Source: an uncultured Acetatifactor sp.
GTDB lineage: Bacteria; Bacillota; Clostridia; Lachnospirales; Lachnospiraceae
Reading direction: 5' to 3'
Assembly: GCA_910585015.1 (NCBI GenBank)
Contig: CAJUCT010000030.1
Span: forward strand, 1-57,579
Length of the DNA: 57,579 nucleotides
The notes under the pieces are model-generated. The model made no database searches and was not told the DNA's origin. It saw nothing but the letters and a program-made list of their open reading frames with translations. Of this stretch, positions 41,102-49,009 are shown in pieces. Position numbers and translations under genes: made by a program. Position 1 is the stretch's first letter. Each line of letters opens with the position of its first letter.

Positions 41102-43537
41102 TTATCCCATGGTCACTACCACGTTCACTTCCTTTTTGTCCTTGTCAAAGGGAATGACATTGCCCTCCACGGCGGTTCCGTCCACGGTCATGGATGCCAC
41201 GCCTTTCTCCACGCCCTGGGGATTCAGCACCTGGATGTGGTACACGGCGCCGCGGTACTCACGGGTCAGCGTGAAATCGCCGAAGCCCCTGGGGACGCAG
41301 GGATTGATCTGCAGTCCGAAGTGGGTGGGGTACACGCCCAGAATGTACTGGGAGATATTGGCAAAAGTCCATGCGGCAGTGCCGGTGAGCCAGCTGTTCT
41401 TGGCCTCGCCGTGGAACTTGGCGTCCCGTCCGGCCACCATCTGGGAATACACATAGGGCTCGGTGCGGTGAATCTCGCTGATCTCCTCCACATAGGCGGG
41501 ACAGGTCTTTTTGTAGATCTCGAAGGCCCTGTCGCCGCGGCCGATCACCGTCTCTGCGATGGACACCCAGGGATTGTTATGGCAGAAGATACCGGCATTC
41601 TCCTTGTATCCCGGGGGATAGGAGGAAACCTCGCCCAGTTCCAGATGATACTTGGTGTAGGCGGGCTGCAGGATCATAATGCCGTAGTCGGTGTCCAGTC
41701 TCTCCTTCACGGAATTTAGGGCCTTCTCTGCCAGCCCCTCCTTCACGCCCACACCGGCCAGCACACAGAAGCCCTGGGGCTCGATGTAGATCTGGCCTTC
41801 CTCGCACTCTCTGGAACCCACCTTGTGGCTGTAGGCGTCATAGGCGCGAACGAACCAGTCGCCGTCCCAGCCGCTGTCCAAAATAGTGTTATACATCTCG
41901 GCGGCCTGCGCTCTGGCATAGGCGGCCTCCTGGGCATCTCCCATCAACTCACACAGCTGTGCGTATTCCTCGCCGTATTTCACAAACATACCCGCGATAA
42001 ACACGGATTCCGCCACAGGGCCCTCGCTGGGGCCGAAGGTCTGGAAGGATTCGCCGGGATGCTCAGAGAAGCAGTTCAGATTCAGGCAGTCGTTCCAGTC
42101 CGCCCGTCCGATGAGGGGGAGTCCGTGGGGGCCCTTGTGATTTACAATGAAATCAAAGGATCTCTTCAAATGGTTCATCAGCGGCGTGGCCTTGGACATA
42201 TCGTTGTCAAAAGGAACCAGCTGCTCCAGAATGGAGGTGTCGCCGGTCTCGCGCACGTAGGCGCTGGTGCCTGCGATGAGCCACAGGGGATCGTCGTTAA
42301 AGCCGCTTCCGATATCGGAATTGCCCTTCTTGGTCAGGGGCTGGTACTGGTGGTACGCGCTGCCGTCCTCAAACTGGGTGGAGGCGATGTCGATAATGCG
42401 CTCCCTGGCCCTGTCGGGGATCAGATGCACAAAGCCCAGCAGATCCTGACAGCTGTCTCTAAAGCCCATGCCTCTGCCGATACCGGACTCGTAGTAGGAG
42501 GCGGAGCGGGACATATTGAATGTAACCATACACTGGTACTGGTTCCAGGTGTTGACCATGCGGTTGACCTTTTCATCCCCAGACTCCACATGATATTTAC
42601 CCAGCAGCCCCTTCCAGTAATCCTTCAGAGCGGCAAAGGCGGCATCCACGTCCGCCTCGGCGGCATAGCGGGCCAACATTTCCCGGGCAGGCTTCTTGTT
42701 GATAATGCCGGGGGCCTCCCACTTTTCCTCCTGGGGATTCTCAAGGTAACCCAGCACGAAGATAAAGGTTTTGGACTCGCCGGGAGAGAGCGTCACATTC
42801 AACTGCTGACAGGCGATGGGGGACCAGCCGCTGGCCATGGTATTTTTGCACTGGCCGTTTTCCACCACCTCCGGATTATCGGCGCCCCTGTAGGCTCCCA
42901 GAAAATCATCCCGGATGGTGTCAAAACCCGCAATGGGGGCATTCACCGAGTATACGGCATAGTGGCTGCGGCGCTCCCGATATTCTGTCTTGTGGTAAAT
43001 GGCGGAACCCTCCACCTCCACTTCGCCACAGCTAAGGAGTCTCTGGAAATTCTTCATATCGTCGTCGGCATTCCACAGACACCATTCCACATAAGAGAAA
43101 ATTTTCAGTTCCTTAGTCTCGCCGCCGTTATTTTTCAGAGTCAGTTTGCTTATTTCACAGTTGTCGCCCATGGGGACGAAAGTCAAAAGGTCAGCCTGCA
43201 CCGTATTCTTGCTGCCGATAAAACGGCTGTAACCCATGCCGTGGCGGCATTCAAAGCTGTCCAGTTCCGTCTTGGTGGGCTGCCAGCCGGGATTCCAGAC
43301 CGTGCCGCCATCTTTTATGTAGAAATACTTGCCTCCCATTTCTGTGGGAACATTGTTGTAGCGGTAGCGGGTCAGACGCAGCAATTTGGCATCTTTGTAA
43401 AAGGTGTAACCGCCGCAGGTGTTGGAGATTAAGCTGAAAAACTCGTTGCAGCCCAGGTAGTTGATCCAGGGAAGCGGAGTCTTGGGAGTGGTGATGACGT
43501 ACTCCTGATTGGCGTCATCAAAATAGCCGAATTTCAT
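41102..43537 (-). CDS. GH94 cellobiose phosphorylase
   Basis: 811 residues, the same length as clostridial cellobiose phosphorylase. N-terminal beta-sandwich starts KFGYFDDANQEYVITTPKTPLPWINYLG; the (alpha/alpha)6 barrel has SYYESGIGRGMGFRDSCQD and the RADWNDC segment carrying the catalytic Asp (~480), followed by substrate/phosphate residues in SYPPGYKENAGIFCHNNPW. It splits cellobiose with phosphate to glucose 1-phosphate and glucose in the cytoplasm, sparing ATP. The strong N-terminal match to CbpA favours cellobiose over chitobiose or cellodextrins, but specificity cannot be proved. Divergent from lacI, with promoter, LacI-type operator and cre upstream. Confidence 0.9.
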   Translation of the reverse strand: MKFGYFDDANQEYVITTPKTPLPWINYLGCNEFFSLISNTCGGYTFYKDAKLLRLTRYRYNNVPTEMGGKYFYIKDGGTVWNPGWQPTKTELDSFECRHGMGYSRFIGSKNTVQADLLTFVPMGDNCEISKLTLKNNGGETKELKIFSYVEWCLWNADDDMKNFQRLLSCGEVEVEGSAIYHKTEYRERRSHYAVYSVNAPIAGFDTIRDDFLGAYRGADNPEVVENGQCKNTMASGWSPIACQQLNVTLSPGESKTFIFVLGYLENPQEEKWEAPGIINKKPAREMLARYAAEADVDAAFAALKDYWKGLLGKYHVESGDEKVNRMVNTWNQYQCMVTFNMSRSASYYESGIGRGMGFRDSCQDLLGFVHLIPDRARERIIDIASTQFEDGSAYHQYQPLTKKGNSDIGSGFNDDPLWLIAGTSAYVRETGDTSILEQLVPFDNDMSKATPLMNHLKRSFDFIVNHKGPHGLPLIGRADWNDCLNLNCFSEHPGESFQTFGPSEGPVAESVFIAGMFVKYGEEYAQLCELMGDAQEAAYARAQAAEMYNTILDSGWDGDWFVRAYDAYSHKVGSRECEEGQIYIEPQGFCVLAGVGVKEGLAEKALNSVKERLDTDYGIMILQPAYTKYHLELGEVSSYPPGYKENAGIFCHNNPWVSIAETVIGRGDRAFEIYKKTCPAYVEEISEIHRTEPYVYSQMVAGRDAKFHGEAKNSWLTGTAAWTFANISQYILGVYPTHFGLQINPCVPRGFGDFTLTREYRGAVYHIQVLNPQGVEKGVASMTVDGTAVEGNVIPFDKDKKEVNVVVTMG

Positions 43538-43580
43538 AGTGGGACTCTCCTTCTTTCATGAATTTGTAAAATGTTTTAGA

Positions 43581-43591
43581 AAACGATTAAG
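43581..43591 (-). promoter_or_regulatory. LacI-type operator O1 (cellobiose phosphorylase)
   Basis: AAACGATTAAG, shared in near-identical form with 43764 (AAACGTTTAAG) and 44957 (AAACGATTAAG). It lies ~20 bp downstream of the predicted start, so bound repressor would block elongation. The likely ligand-binding protein is the LacI homologue at 43803. Confidence 0.65.
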
Positions 43592-43613
43592 TAAAACATA
43601 TTCACATAACTGA

Positions 43614-43642
43614 ATTATACAGAACATGCCCGCAAAATGCAA
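43614..43642 (-). promoter_or_regulatory. Promoter of the cellobiose phosphorylase gene
   Basis: On the minus strand TTGCAT (43642-43637), 17-bp spacer, TATAAT (43619-43614). Confidence 0.8.
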
Positions 43643-43681
43643 TAGGAATTGCAGAAAATGCGGGAAAATTTAGACTATATT

Positions 43682-43695
43682 TGCAAGCGCTTTCA
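43682..43695. promoter_or_regulatory. Catabolite-responsive element (cre)
   Basis: TGCAAGCGCTTTCA fits the CcpA cre consensus TGNAANCGNTNNCA fully. It lies between the divergent promoters, ~40 bp upstream of the phosphorylase -35. Confidence 0.7.
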
Positions 43696-43724
43696 TGATG
43701 AATTCAAAAAAAGTTCAAAAATGA

Positions 43725-43753
43725 TTGCAAAACTCATAAAAATAAGATAAACT
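43725..43753 (+). promoter_or_regulatory. Promoter of lacI
   Basis: TTGCAA (43725-43730), 17-bp spacer, TAAACT (43748-43753). Confidence 0.6.
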
Positions 43754-43763
43754 TAGTGTACAC

Positions 43764-43774
43764 AAACGTTTAAG
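43764..43774 (+). promoter_or_regulatory. LacI-type operator O2 (lacI)
   Basis: AAACGTTTAAG, just after the predicted lacI transcription start; consistent with autorepression. Confidence 0.65.
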
Positions 43775-43802
43775 TATTTTAGTATAAAGTAGGAGAAAAG
43801 AC

Positions 43803-44816
43803 ATGGTATCAATGAAGGATATTGCCATTGCCTGCGGCGTGTCAGTGGCGACAGTGAGCAAGGCACTGAATGATCACGGAGACATAGGGAAAGAGACCAA
43901 GGAGAAGATCCGCCGGATTGCCAAAGAGATGGGTTACCTGCCCAATGCCATGGCCCGCGCCCTGAAGACGAACCGCACCTATAATATAGGTGTGCTTTTC
44001 GTGGACGAGGCCCAGAGCGGCCTGACGCACGACTATTTCTCACAGGTGCTGGACAGCTTCAAACGCGCCGTGGAGGCAAAGGGCTATGATATCACGTTCC
44101 TCAACAAGGGCGGAGCCGGGGGATTGAGCAGGATGTCTTATCTGGAGCACTGTCATTACAGGGGATTTGACGGAGTGATGATCGCCTGCGTGAATTTTTA
44201 CGATGCCCAGGTGCTGGAACTGGTGCGCAGTGACATTCCTATGGTGACGGTGGACCATCTCTTTGACAACCGCATCAATATTACCTCGGACAATGTAGGG
44301 GGGATGGAGCAGCTTGTACGCTATATTTATGGGAAGGGACACCGCAGGATTGCCTATATTCACGGGGCGGATTCCTCCGTGACCCAGGCCAGACTCACTT
44401 CCTTTTACCGCACCGCGGAAATGCTGGGGCTGAAGCTGCCGTCTGAGTATGTGCGGGAGTCCCCGTACCGAGACACCAACATGGCGGGGCAGGTGACCGG
44501 GGAACTTCTGGATCTGAAGAAGCCGCCCACATGCATACTTTATCCCGATGATTTTTCCTGCTTTGGCGGTATCACGGCCATCAAAAGCCGAGGGCTGCGG
44601 ATCCCGGAGGATATCTCTATAGCAGGGTATGACGGCATCCGTATCGGCAGACATGTAGAGACGCCGCTGACAACGCTGCGCCAGGACACCGCGGCGCTGG
44701 GATTCCAGGCGGCGGAGAAGCTGATCTCCCTGATAGAACACCCCAAAACAACATTGGTTGAACAGGTAGTTATCAAGGGAGAGTTATATCCCGGAAAGAC
44801 GGTTGGAGACATATAA
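43803..44816 (+). CDS. LacI-family repressor
   Basis: 337 residues. N-terminal HTH MKDIAIACGVSVATVSKALNDHGDI (~4-28) and hinge GYLPNAMARALKTNRT, then a type-1 periplasmic-binding-like sensor domain (NIGVLFVDEAQSGL, DGVMIACVNFYDAQ, RIAYIHGADSSVTQARL, YDGIRIGRHVETPLTTLRQD). The AGGAG site is 10 bases upstream. Adjacent operators at 43581, 43764 and 44957 suggest it controls the phosphorylase, itself and the importer, probably released by cellobiose or a related sugar. Confidence 0.92.
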   Translation: MVSMKDIAIACGVSVATVSKALNDHGDIGKETKEKIRRIAKEMGYLPNAMARALKTNRTYNIGVLFVDEAQSGLTHDYFSQVLDSFKRAVEAKGYDITFLNKGGAGGLSRMSYLEHCHYRGFDGVMIACVNFYDAQVLELVRSDIPMVTVDHLFDNRINITSDNVGGMEQLVRYIYGKGHRRIAYIHGADSSVTQARLTSFYRTAEMLGLKLPSEYVRESPYRDTNMAGQVTGELLDLKKPPTCILYPDDFSCFGGITAIKSRGLRIPEDISIAGYDGIRIGRHVETPLTTLRQDTAALGFQAAEKLISLIEHPKTTLVEQVVIKGELYPGKTVGDI

Positions 44817-44917
44817 GCGATGTCCCCTTTTACTGGTGTATTGGTGATTTTGCCCAGTGCTTTCAATGGAAAATAATAAAAATTAATAAAAAAATTTGTA
44901 ATAACTCAAAAAAAGTG

Positions 44918-44946
44918 TTGCAATTATACAAAGCATATTGTATACG
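44918..44946 (+). promoter_or_regulatory. Promoter of the sugar importer operon
   Basis: TTGCAA (44918-44923), 17-bp spacer, TATACG (44941-44946). Confidence 0.6.
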
Positions 44947-44956
44947 TAAAATACGT

Positions 44957-44967
44957 AAACGATTAAG
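44957..44967 (+). promoter_or_regulatory. LacI-type operator O3 (importer operon)
   Basis: AAACGATTAAG, identical to O1, just downstream of the predicted start. Confidence 0.65.
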
Positions 44968-45026
44968 GGATTTACATAGTCCTTAGTCAGGAACTAATTT
45001 TATCATACCATAAGGGAGGATACAGG

Positions 45027-46355
45027 ATTAAGAAGAAAGTATTGAGCGTATTACTGGCCATGGCAATGTTGACAGGTACTCTGGTGGCCTGCGGTTCGGA
45101 ACCCGGCAGTTCTTCTGACGGCGGCAAGGTATTGAATATCTACTGCTGGAACAATGAGTTTAGAGATCGAGTGGTGGCCCTCTACCCCGGCTACACAAAG
45201 ACCGATGAGACTCACGGCACCATCGGCGACGTGTCTGTAGTCTGGCATGAGACTCCCAACGAGGGCAACGCATACCAGAACAATCTGGATGAGACTCTGT
45301 TGAAGCAGGAGAGCGCCGCGGCGGACGATAAGATCGACATGTTCCTGGTTGAGGCTGACTACGCGCTGAAGTATGTTGACACCGACTACACCATGGCGAT
45401 CGCGGATCTGGGTATCACCAGTGAGGACATTGCCAATCAGTACAAGTACACCCAGGATGTTGTGACGGATTCCAACGGTGTTCTGAAGGGACTTTCCTGG
45501 CAGGGATGTCCCGGCGTAATGTTCTATAACCGTGAGGCGGCCAAAGAGATTTTCGGCAGTGACGATCCTGCGACGGTCCAGGAGTATGTAAAAGATTGGG
45601 CTACGTTCAACGCCACTGCGCAGACGGTTTCTGACAATGGGTACAAGATTGTGGCATCCGCAAACGATACCTATCGTACCTACTCTAATAATGTGACCAA
45701 ACCCTGGGTTGTGGACGGAAAGATCACTGTCGATGACAACATTATGAACTGGGTAAATGATTCCAAGGCACTGGTAGATGCCGGTTTCACCGGGACTCAC
45801 GACTTGTGGAGCGCCGACTGGAGCGCAGGTTTCTTCCCTGAGGGAAAGGTATTCTGTTACTTTGGACCTGCCTGGTTTGTAAATTATTCCATGTCGGCTG
45901 ACACGGAAGGCAGCATCGGTTATAACGGCGGATGGGGCGCAACAGAAGGCCCTCAGGGCTTCTTCTGGGGAGGTACCTGGATCTGCGCGGCGTCCGGCAC
46001 GGACAATGCGAGTCTTGTAAAAGATATCATGCTGCAGATGACCACCAATCAGACGATCATGACAGATATCGTCACCAAGTATGATGACTTCGTGAATAAC
46101 AAGCCTGCTATGGAAGCCATGGCGGCAGACCCTAATTACTCAAGCAAAGTGCTTGGCGGTCAGAATCCTCTGGCTATGTACTGTGCAGGTGTGGACGGAC
46201 TGGATCTGAGCAATCTGAGCAAGTATGATCAGGGCTGTAACGAGGAGTTCCAGAAGGCCATGAAGAACTATTCTGAGGGGAACGCAACTCTGGATGAGGC
46301 ACTGGATTTGTTCTATAAGGCAGTGGTTGAAAAGTACCCCGACCTGACATACTAA
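45027..46355 (+). CDS. ABC sugar-binding lipoprotein, probable ATT start
   Basis: 442 residues if read from ATT 45027, which lies 7 bases after AAGGGAGGA and gives a proper signal (x-KKKVLSVLLAMAMLTGTLVAC, lipobox TLVAC). The first standard start in frame, TTG 45042, is 22 bases from the ribosome site and removes the basic residues of the signal. The mature protein is a family-1 solute-binding protein: LNIYCWNNEFRDRVVALYPGY, NAYQNNLDETLLKQ, DMFLVEADYALKYV, GCPGVMFYNREAAKEIFG, YFGPAWFVNYSM. It should deliver a beta-glucoside such as cellobiose to the downstream permeases. Transcription is probably governed by O3. Confidence 0.82.
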   Translation: MKKKVLSVLLAMAMLTGTLVACGSEPGSSSDGGKVLNIYCWNNEFRDRVVALYPGYTKTDETHGTIGDVSVVWHETPNEGNAYQNNLDETLLKQESAAADDKIDMFLVEADYALKYVDTDYTMAIADLGITSEDIANQYKYTQDVVTDSNGVLKGLSWQGCPGVMFYNREAAKEIFGSDDPATVQEYVKDWATFNATAQTVSDNGYKIVASANDTYRTYSNNVTKPWVVDGKITVDDNIMNWVNDSKALVDAGFTGTHDLWSADWSAGFFPEGKVFCYFGPAWFVNYSMSADTEGSIGYNGGWGATEGPQGFFWGGTWICAASGTDNASLVKDIMLQMTTNQTIMTDIVTKYDDFVNNKPAMEAMAADPNYSSKVLGGQNPLAMYCAGVDGLDLSNLSKYDQGCNEEFQKAMKNYSEGNATLDEALDLFYKAVVEKYPDLTY

Positions 46356-46375
46356 TCAATAGAGACAACGGCTGA

Positions 46376-46415
46376 AACCGTGCCTGCCTGCCTGGTCAGG
46401 CAGGCGCGGTTTTTC
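46376..46415 (+). terminator. Terminator/attenuator between binding protein and permeases
   Basis: AACCG and GCCTGCCTG (46376-46390) pair with CAGGCAGGC and CGGTT (46397-46411), one wobble, then TTTTC. Partial termination would give more binding protein than permease. Confidence 0.85.
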
Positions 46416-46455
46416 TTAACGACAGGCAGCGCACAAAGAAGTGTGTCTGTTGTCA

Positions 46456-46521
46456 CATACAGAGCCGGCAGCAGGGGGTCTCCCCAGGAGCCGGGAGGAG
46501 CCATGCCGCAAGCTCTGTATG
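46456..46521 (+). other. Nested stem-loop in the importer operon
   Basis: CATACAGAGC (46456-46465) is the exact complement of GCTCTGTATG (46512-46521); inside, CCGGC...GCCGG and GGGG/CCCC stems can form. It precedes the permease start by ~30 nt. Confidence 0.5.
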
Positions 46522-46550
46522 AATCGGAAAATAGAGATGGAGGCATGATT

Positions 46551-46980
46551 ATGACAAGTACACGGCGAGGAAAGGTTGTAAGCTATAATAAGTGGGGATA
46601 TATCTTCCTGATTCCCTTTGTTGTAGTGTATTTGCTGTTTTCCTTTGTTCCCCTGATAAGCACGATCTATAACAGTTTTTTTGAGAATTACCGCTCGGGA
46701 TTGACGCAGATTGGCCCCAACTTTATAGGACTGGAGAATTTCAAGGCCATTCTCACAAGCGGAGAGGTGTGGGTGTATGCCCAAAATACCATGATTATGT
46801 GGCTTTTGGGATTTGTCCCTCAGATACTCATTTCACTGCTGCTGAGAGCGTGGTTTTCTGATCCCAGTCTGCAGCTTAAGTGCCAGGGATTTTTTAAGAC
46901 GGTGATATACCTGCCGAACCTGATAATGGCATCTGCGTTTGCCATGTTGTTCTTTACTCTTTTTTCGGATGGAGGCCATC
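46551..46980 (+). pseudogene. MalF-type sugar permease, 5' half only
   Basis: ATG 46551 has GGAGG 7 bases upstream. The frame starts TSTRRGKVVSYNKWGYIFLIPFVVVYLLF and continues through TM3 (KTVIYLPNLIMASAFAMLFFTLFSDGG), as in MalF-family inner-membrane permeases (~300 residues). At ~46975 it runs into the N-terminal TM of the MalG gene in another frame, giving a nonsense tail to 47222. The EAA loop and the last three helices of MalF are missing, so the protein cannot couple to the ATPase. Confidence 0.85.
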
Positions 46981-47760
46981 CTCTGTCTGTTTTGGTTTTT
47001 GCTGCTTTTTATAAACACCACCAGATCACACTCGGAACTGAATCAGGGATTTTCCATCATTCCCAGCAAGTACTTGTTCTCCAACATTCAGAAGCTGATA
47101 AAGATGGGGGAGCGCCTGCCGATCTTGACAGGTTTGCTGAACAGTCTGTTAGTGGCGGGCTTGAGCGCTGTGCTCAGCACCTATTTTTCGGTGATGACGG
47201 CATATGCGATTCATGCATATGACTTTAAGCTCAAAAAATTTATGTTTACCTTTATCCTGATGATTATGATGATCCCCACACAGGTAACCGCGCTTGGCTT
47301 TTTACAGCTGGTTTCCTGGATGAGACTGGAGGATTCCTTTATTCCATTGATTGTCCCGAGTATTGCCGCGCCGGTTACTTTCTTCTATATGAAACAATAT
47401 ATGGAGAGTTCACTGCCGCTTTCCCTGATTGAGGCGGCGCGTATTGACGGCTCGGGGGAGTTCCGCACGTTTAATTCCATCGTGATGCCGCTGATGAAGC
47501 CCGCCATTGCGGTGCAGGCAATTTTTACCTTCGTATCCAGCTGGAATAATTACTTTACTCCGGCGTTGATTCTGCACGATCCGAAGAAGAGGACGATTCC
47601 TATCCTGATCGCCCAGCTGAGAAGCATGGACTGGTCCAATCTGGATACGGGTGTGGTTTATGCCATGATCGCATTATCTATATTTCCTGTGATTATTGTA
47701 TATCTGTTTCTGTCCAAGCATATTGTACAGGGCGTTGCCATGGGAAGTGTAAAAGGTTGA
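46969..47760 (+). pseudogene. MalG-type sugar permease, truncated at the 5' end
   Basis: Read in the +1 frame relative to the MalF fragment. From ~46969 (an ATG; another at 46939) the frame gives EAILCLFWFLLLFINTTRSHSELNQGFS, the first TM of MalG with the initial ~20 residues lost, then an intact permease: GLLNSLLVAGLSAVLSTYFS, the EAA-type loop EAARIDGSGEFRTFNSIVMPLMKPA, and the ending KHIVQGVAMGSVKG. A single deletion of ~450 bp removed the 3' half of malF and the 5' end of malG. It might be translated from ATG 46969, but has no MalF partner here. Confidence 0.8.
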
Positions 47761-47786
47761 TCATATAAGTATTGGGAAAATCAGCG

Positions 47787-47818
47787 AACTGTCACTCCGG
47801 AGGGGTGGCAGTTTTGCA
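47787..47818 (+). terminator. Terminator of the importer operon
   Basis: AACTGTCACTCC / GGGGTGGCAGTT hairpin (one wobble/bulge), followed by TTTG. Confidence 0.75.
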
Positions 47819-47867
47819 TGTGCCGGTTGTTTTATAAATTTTTAATAAAGGCTTAATTTCGTAGATA

Positions 47868-47896
47868 TTTACGCTATGGCTGAAGCATGCTATAAT
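47868..47896 (+). promoter_or_regulatory. Promoter of the DUF1700-like gene
   Basis: TTTACG (47868-47873), 17-bp spacer, TATAAT (47891-47896). Confidence 0.65.
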
Positions 47897-47926
47897 GAGA
47901 AAAATGCAGATAGGACAATATCCATT

Positions 47927-48391
47927 ATGAGCAAACAAGAATTTGTGGACCGGCTGAGAGTTTCCCTGAGCGGAAAGATTTCACCGGCATCGGTGGAAGA
48001 CAATGCCCGTTATTATGAGGATTATATAAACACCCATATAAGGCTCGGCGAGCCGGAGGAGGATGTGCTGGAAGGATTGGGAGATCCCAGGTTGATTGCC
48101 AGATCCATTGTGGCGGCGGAGAGTGTAAAGACAGGGGACGGGGATCAGGTGTATGGCGGAAGGGAAGAGGAGACAGGCCGCGGAGAAAGATTCCGGCAGG
48201 TTTTCCGCATATCCAGCCTGCCCTCTTGGGCATTGCCTGTGCTGGCCGGAGGGATACTGCTCGCTGTGCTGGTGCTTTTGGGGCTGGTGTTCCGGCTGGT
48301 GCTGCATATGCTGGCCTGGCTGTGGCCGGTGATTGCCATTGCCATGATTCTGCTTTTTTTTATAAAATTATTTGGGGATTGGCTGCATTGA
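47927..48391 (+). CDS. DUF1700/HAAS-like membrane protein
   Basis: 154 residues from ATG 47927; an upstream frame start at 47876 precedes the promoter's transcription start and is excluded. The N-terminal part MSKQEFVDRLRVSLSGKISPASVEDNARYYEDYINTHIRLGEPEEDVLEGLGDPRLIARSIV is the HAAS-type (DUF1700) helical domain; two TM helices follow (~103-125, ~128-150). Such proteins often accompany PadR regulators, but none is present here. Function is not known. Confidence 0.75.
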   Translation: MSKQEFVDRLRVSLSGKISPASVEDNARYYEDYINTHIRLGEPEEDVLEGLGDPRLIARSIVAAESVKTGDGDQVYGGREEETGRGERFRQVFRISSLPSWALPVLAGGILLAVLVLLGLVFRLVLHMLAWLWPVIAIAMILLFFIKLFGDWLH

Positions 48392-48526
48392 CAACTTTTC
48401 CGGAAGGAAAAATGAAGAAGAAGGGGCAAAGTATAATTTCCCTGCGGAAGAAAATTCATATGAATATTTTAGAAAAGTACCGGACATACTACTCCTGTAA
48501 CTAAAAACCAACAGGAGGAATGAATT

Positions 48527-48691
48527 ATGTCCAACAACAATCAGAACAACAACCAGAACAGCAATTCCAACAATTGCCAGAACAGCTACCAGGATAGCCA
48601 GAACAGCTACCAGGACAGCCAGAACAATAACAAGAAGAACAATCAGAACAACCAGAATAAGCAGAACAACCAGAAGAACAACAACTTCTAG
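48527..48691 (+). CDS. Asn/Gln-rich 54-residue protein
   Basis: ATG 48527 has an ideal AGGAGG site (48513-48518). The 54 codons give MSNNNQNNNQNSNSNNCQNS followed by two copies of YQDSQNS/YQDSQNN and a Lys/Asn/Gln tail to NNNF. Over half of the residues are N or Q, with one Cys. The composition recalls gamma-type small acid-soluble spore proteins and clostridial spore-coat-like peptides, but no family motif is certain. A strong terminator follows. A CATACTAC sequence at ~48485 with GAATATT upstream has the look of a mother-cell sigma promoter, although its spacing (16) is not ideal. Confidence 0.75.
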   Translation: MSNNNQNNNQNSNSNNCQNSYQDSQNSYQDSQNNNKKNNQNNQNKQNNQKNNNF

Positions 48692-48714
48692 GGCTGACAG
48701 CAGGCTTTCTGGAA

Positions 48715-48750
48715 AAATAGGGGTGTCGCTTTTGCGGCATCCCTATTTAC
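48715..48750 (+). terminator. Terminator after the Asn/Gln-rich gene
   Basis: AAATAGGGGTGTCGC pairs with GCGGCATCCCTATTT (48734-48748), loop TTTT. The region 48751-48894 after it shows no gene. Confidence 0.75.
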
Positions 48751-48894
48751 ATATTGGTGTAAATTGTGGTAACATATATTTATATGCCTTCTGTCAGGTA
48801 TATGGCGGCAATGGCGATAAGCCAAGGAGACATATCCATTATCGGTCGGCGGGGTAACAGGGGTACAATCCATGTTATGCGGAGCTAAAGAAGG

Positions 48895-48993
48895 TTTGAA
48901 TGCTGCACATTCAAATAGGCATTAAGCAATATCGCAGGCAAAGCGGGAGTTTGGCTTAGCCAAACTCCGGATATTCACGAAGAGGAAGGTTTG
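48895..48993 (+). repeat. Two-hairpin element, copy C (upstream of rlmL)
   Basis: Hairpin 1: TTTGAATG (48895-48902), loop CTGCA, CATTCAAA (48908-48915), perfect, with different bases from copies A and B. Linker TAGGCATTAAGCA. The hairpin 2 position is expanded: AATATC (48928-48933) pairs with GATATT (48970-48975) and encloses a perfect GAGTTTGGC/GCCAAACTC stem (48947-48967). Tail TCACGAAGAGGAAGGTTTG ends at 48993, 16 nt before the start codon. Confidence 0.82.
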
Positions 48994-49009
48994 TCACACG
49001 GAGAGAAAC

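Noticed and set aside
41825..43432. 535-codon frame antisense to the GH94 gene
   Set aside because: No motif or ribosome site; the opposite strand encodes a full-length phosphorylase.
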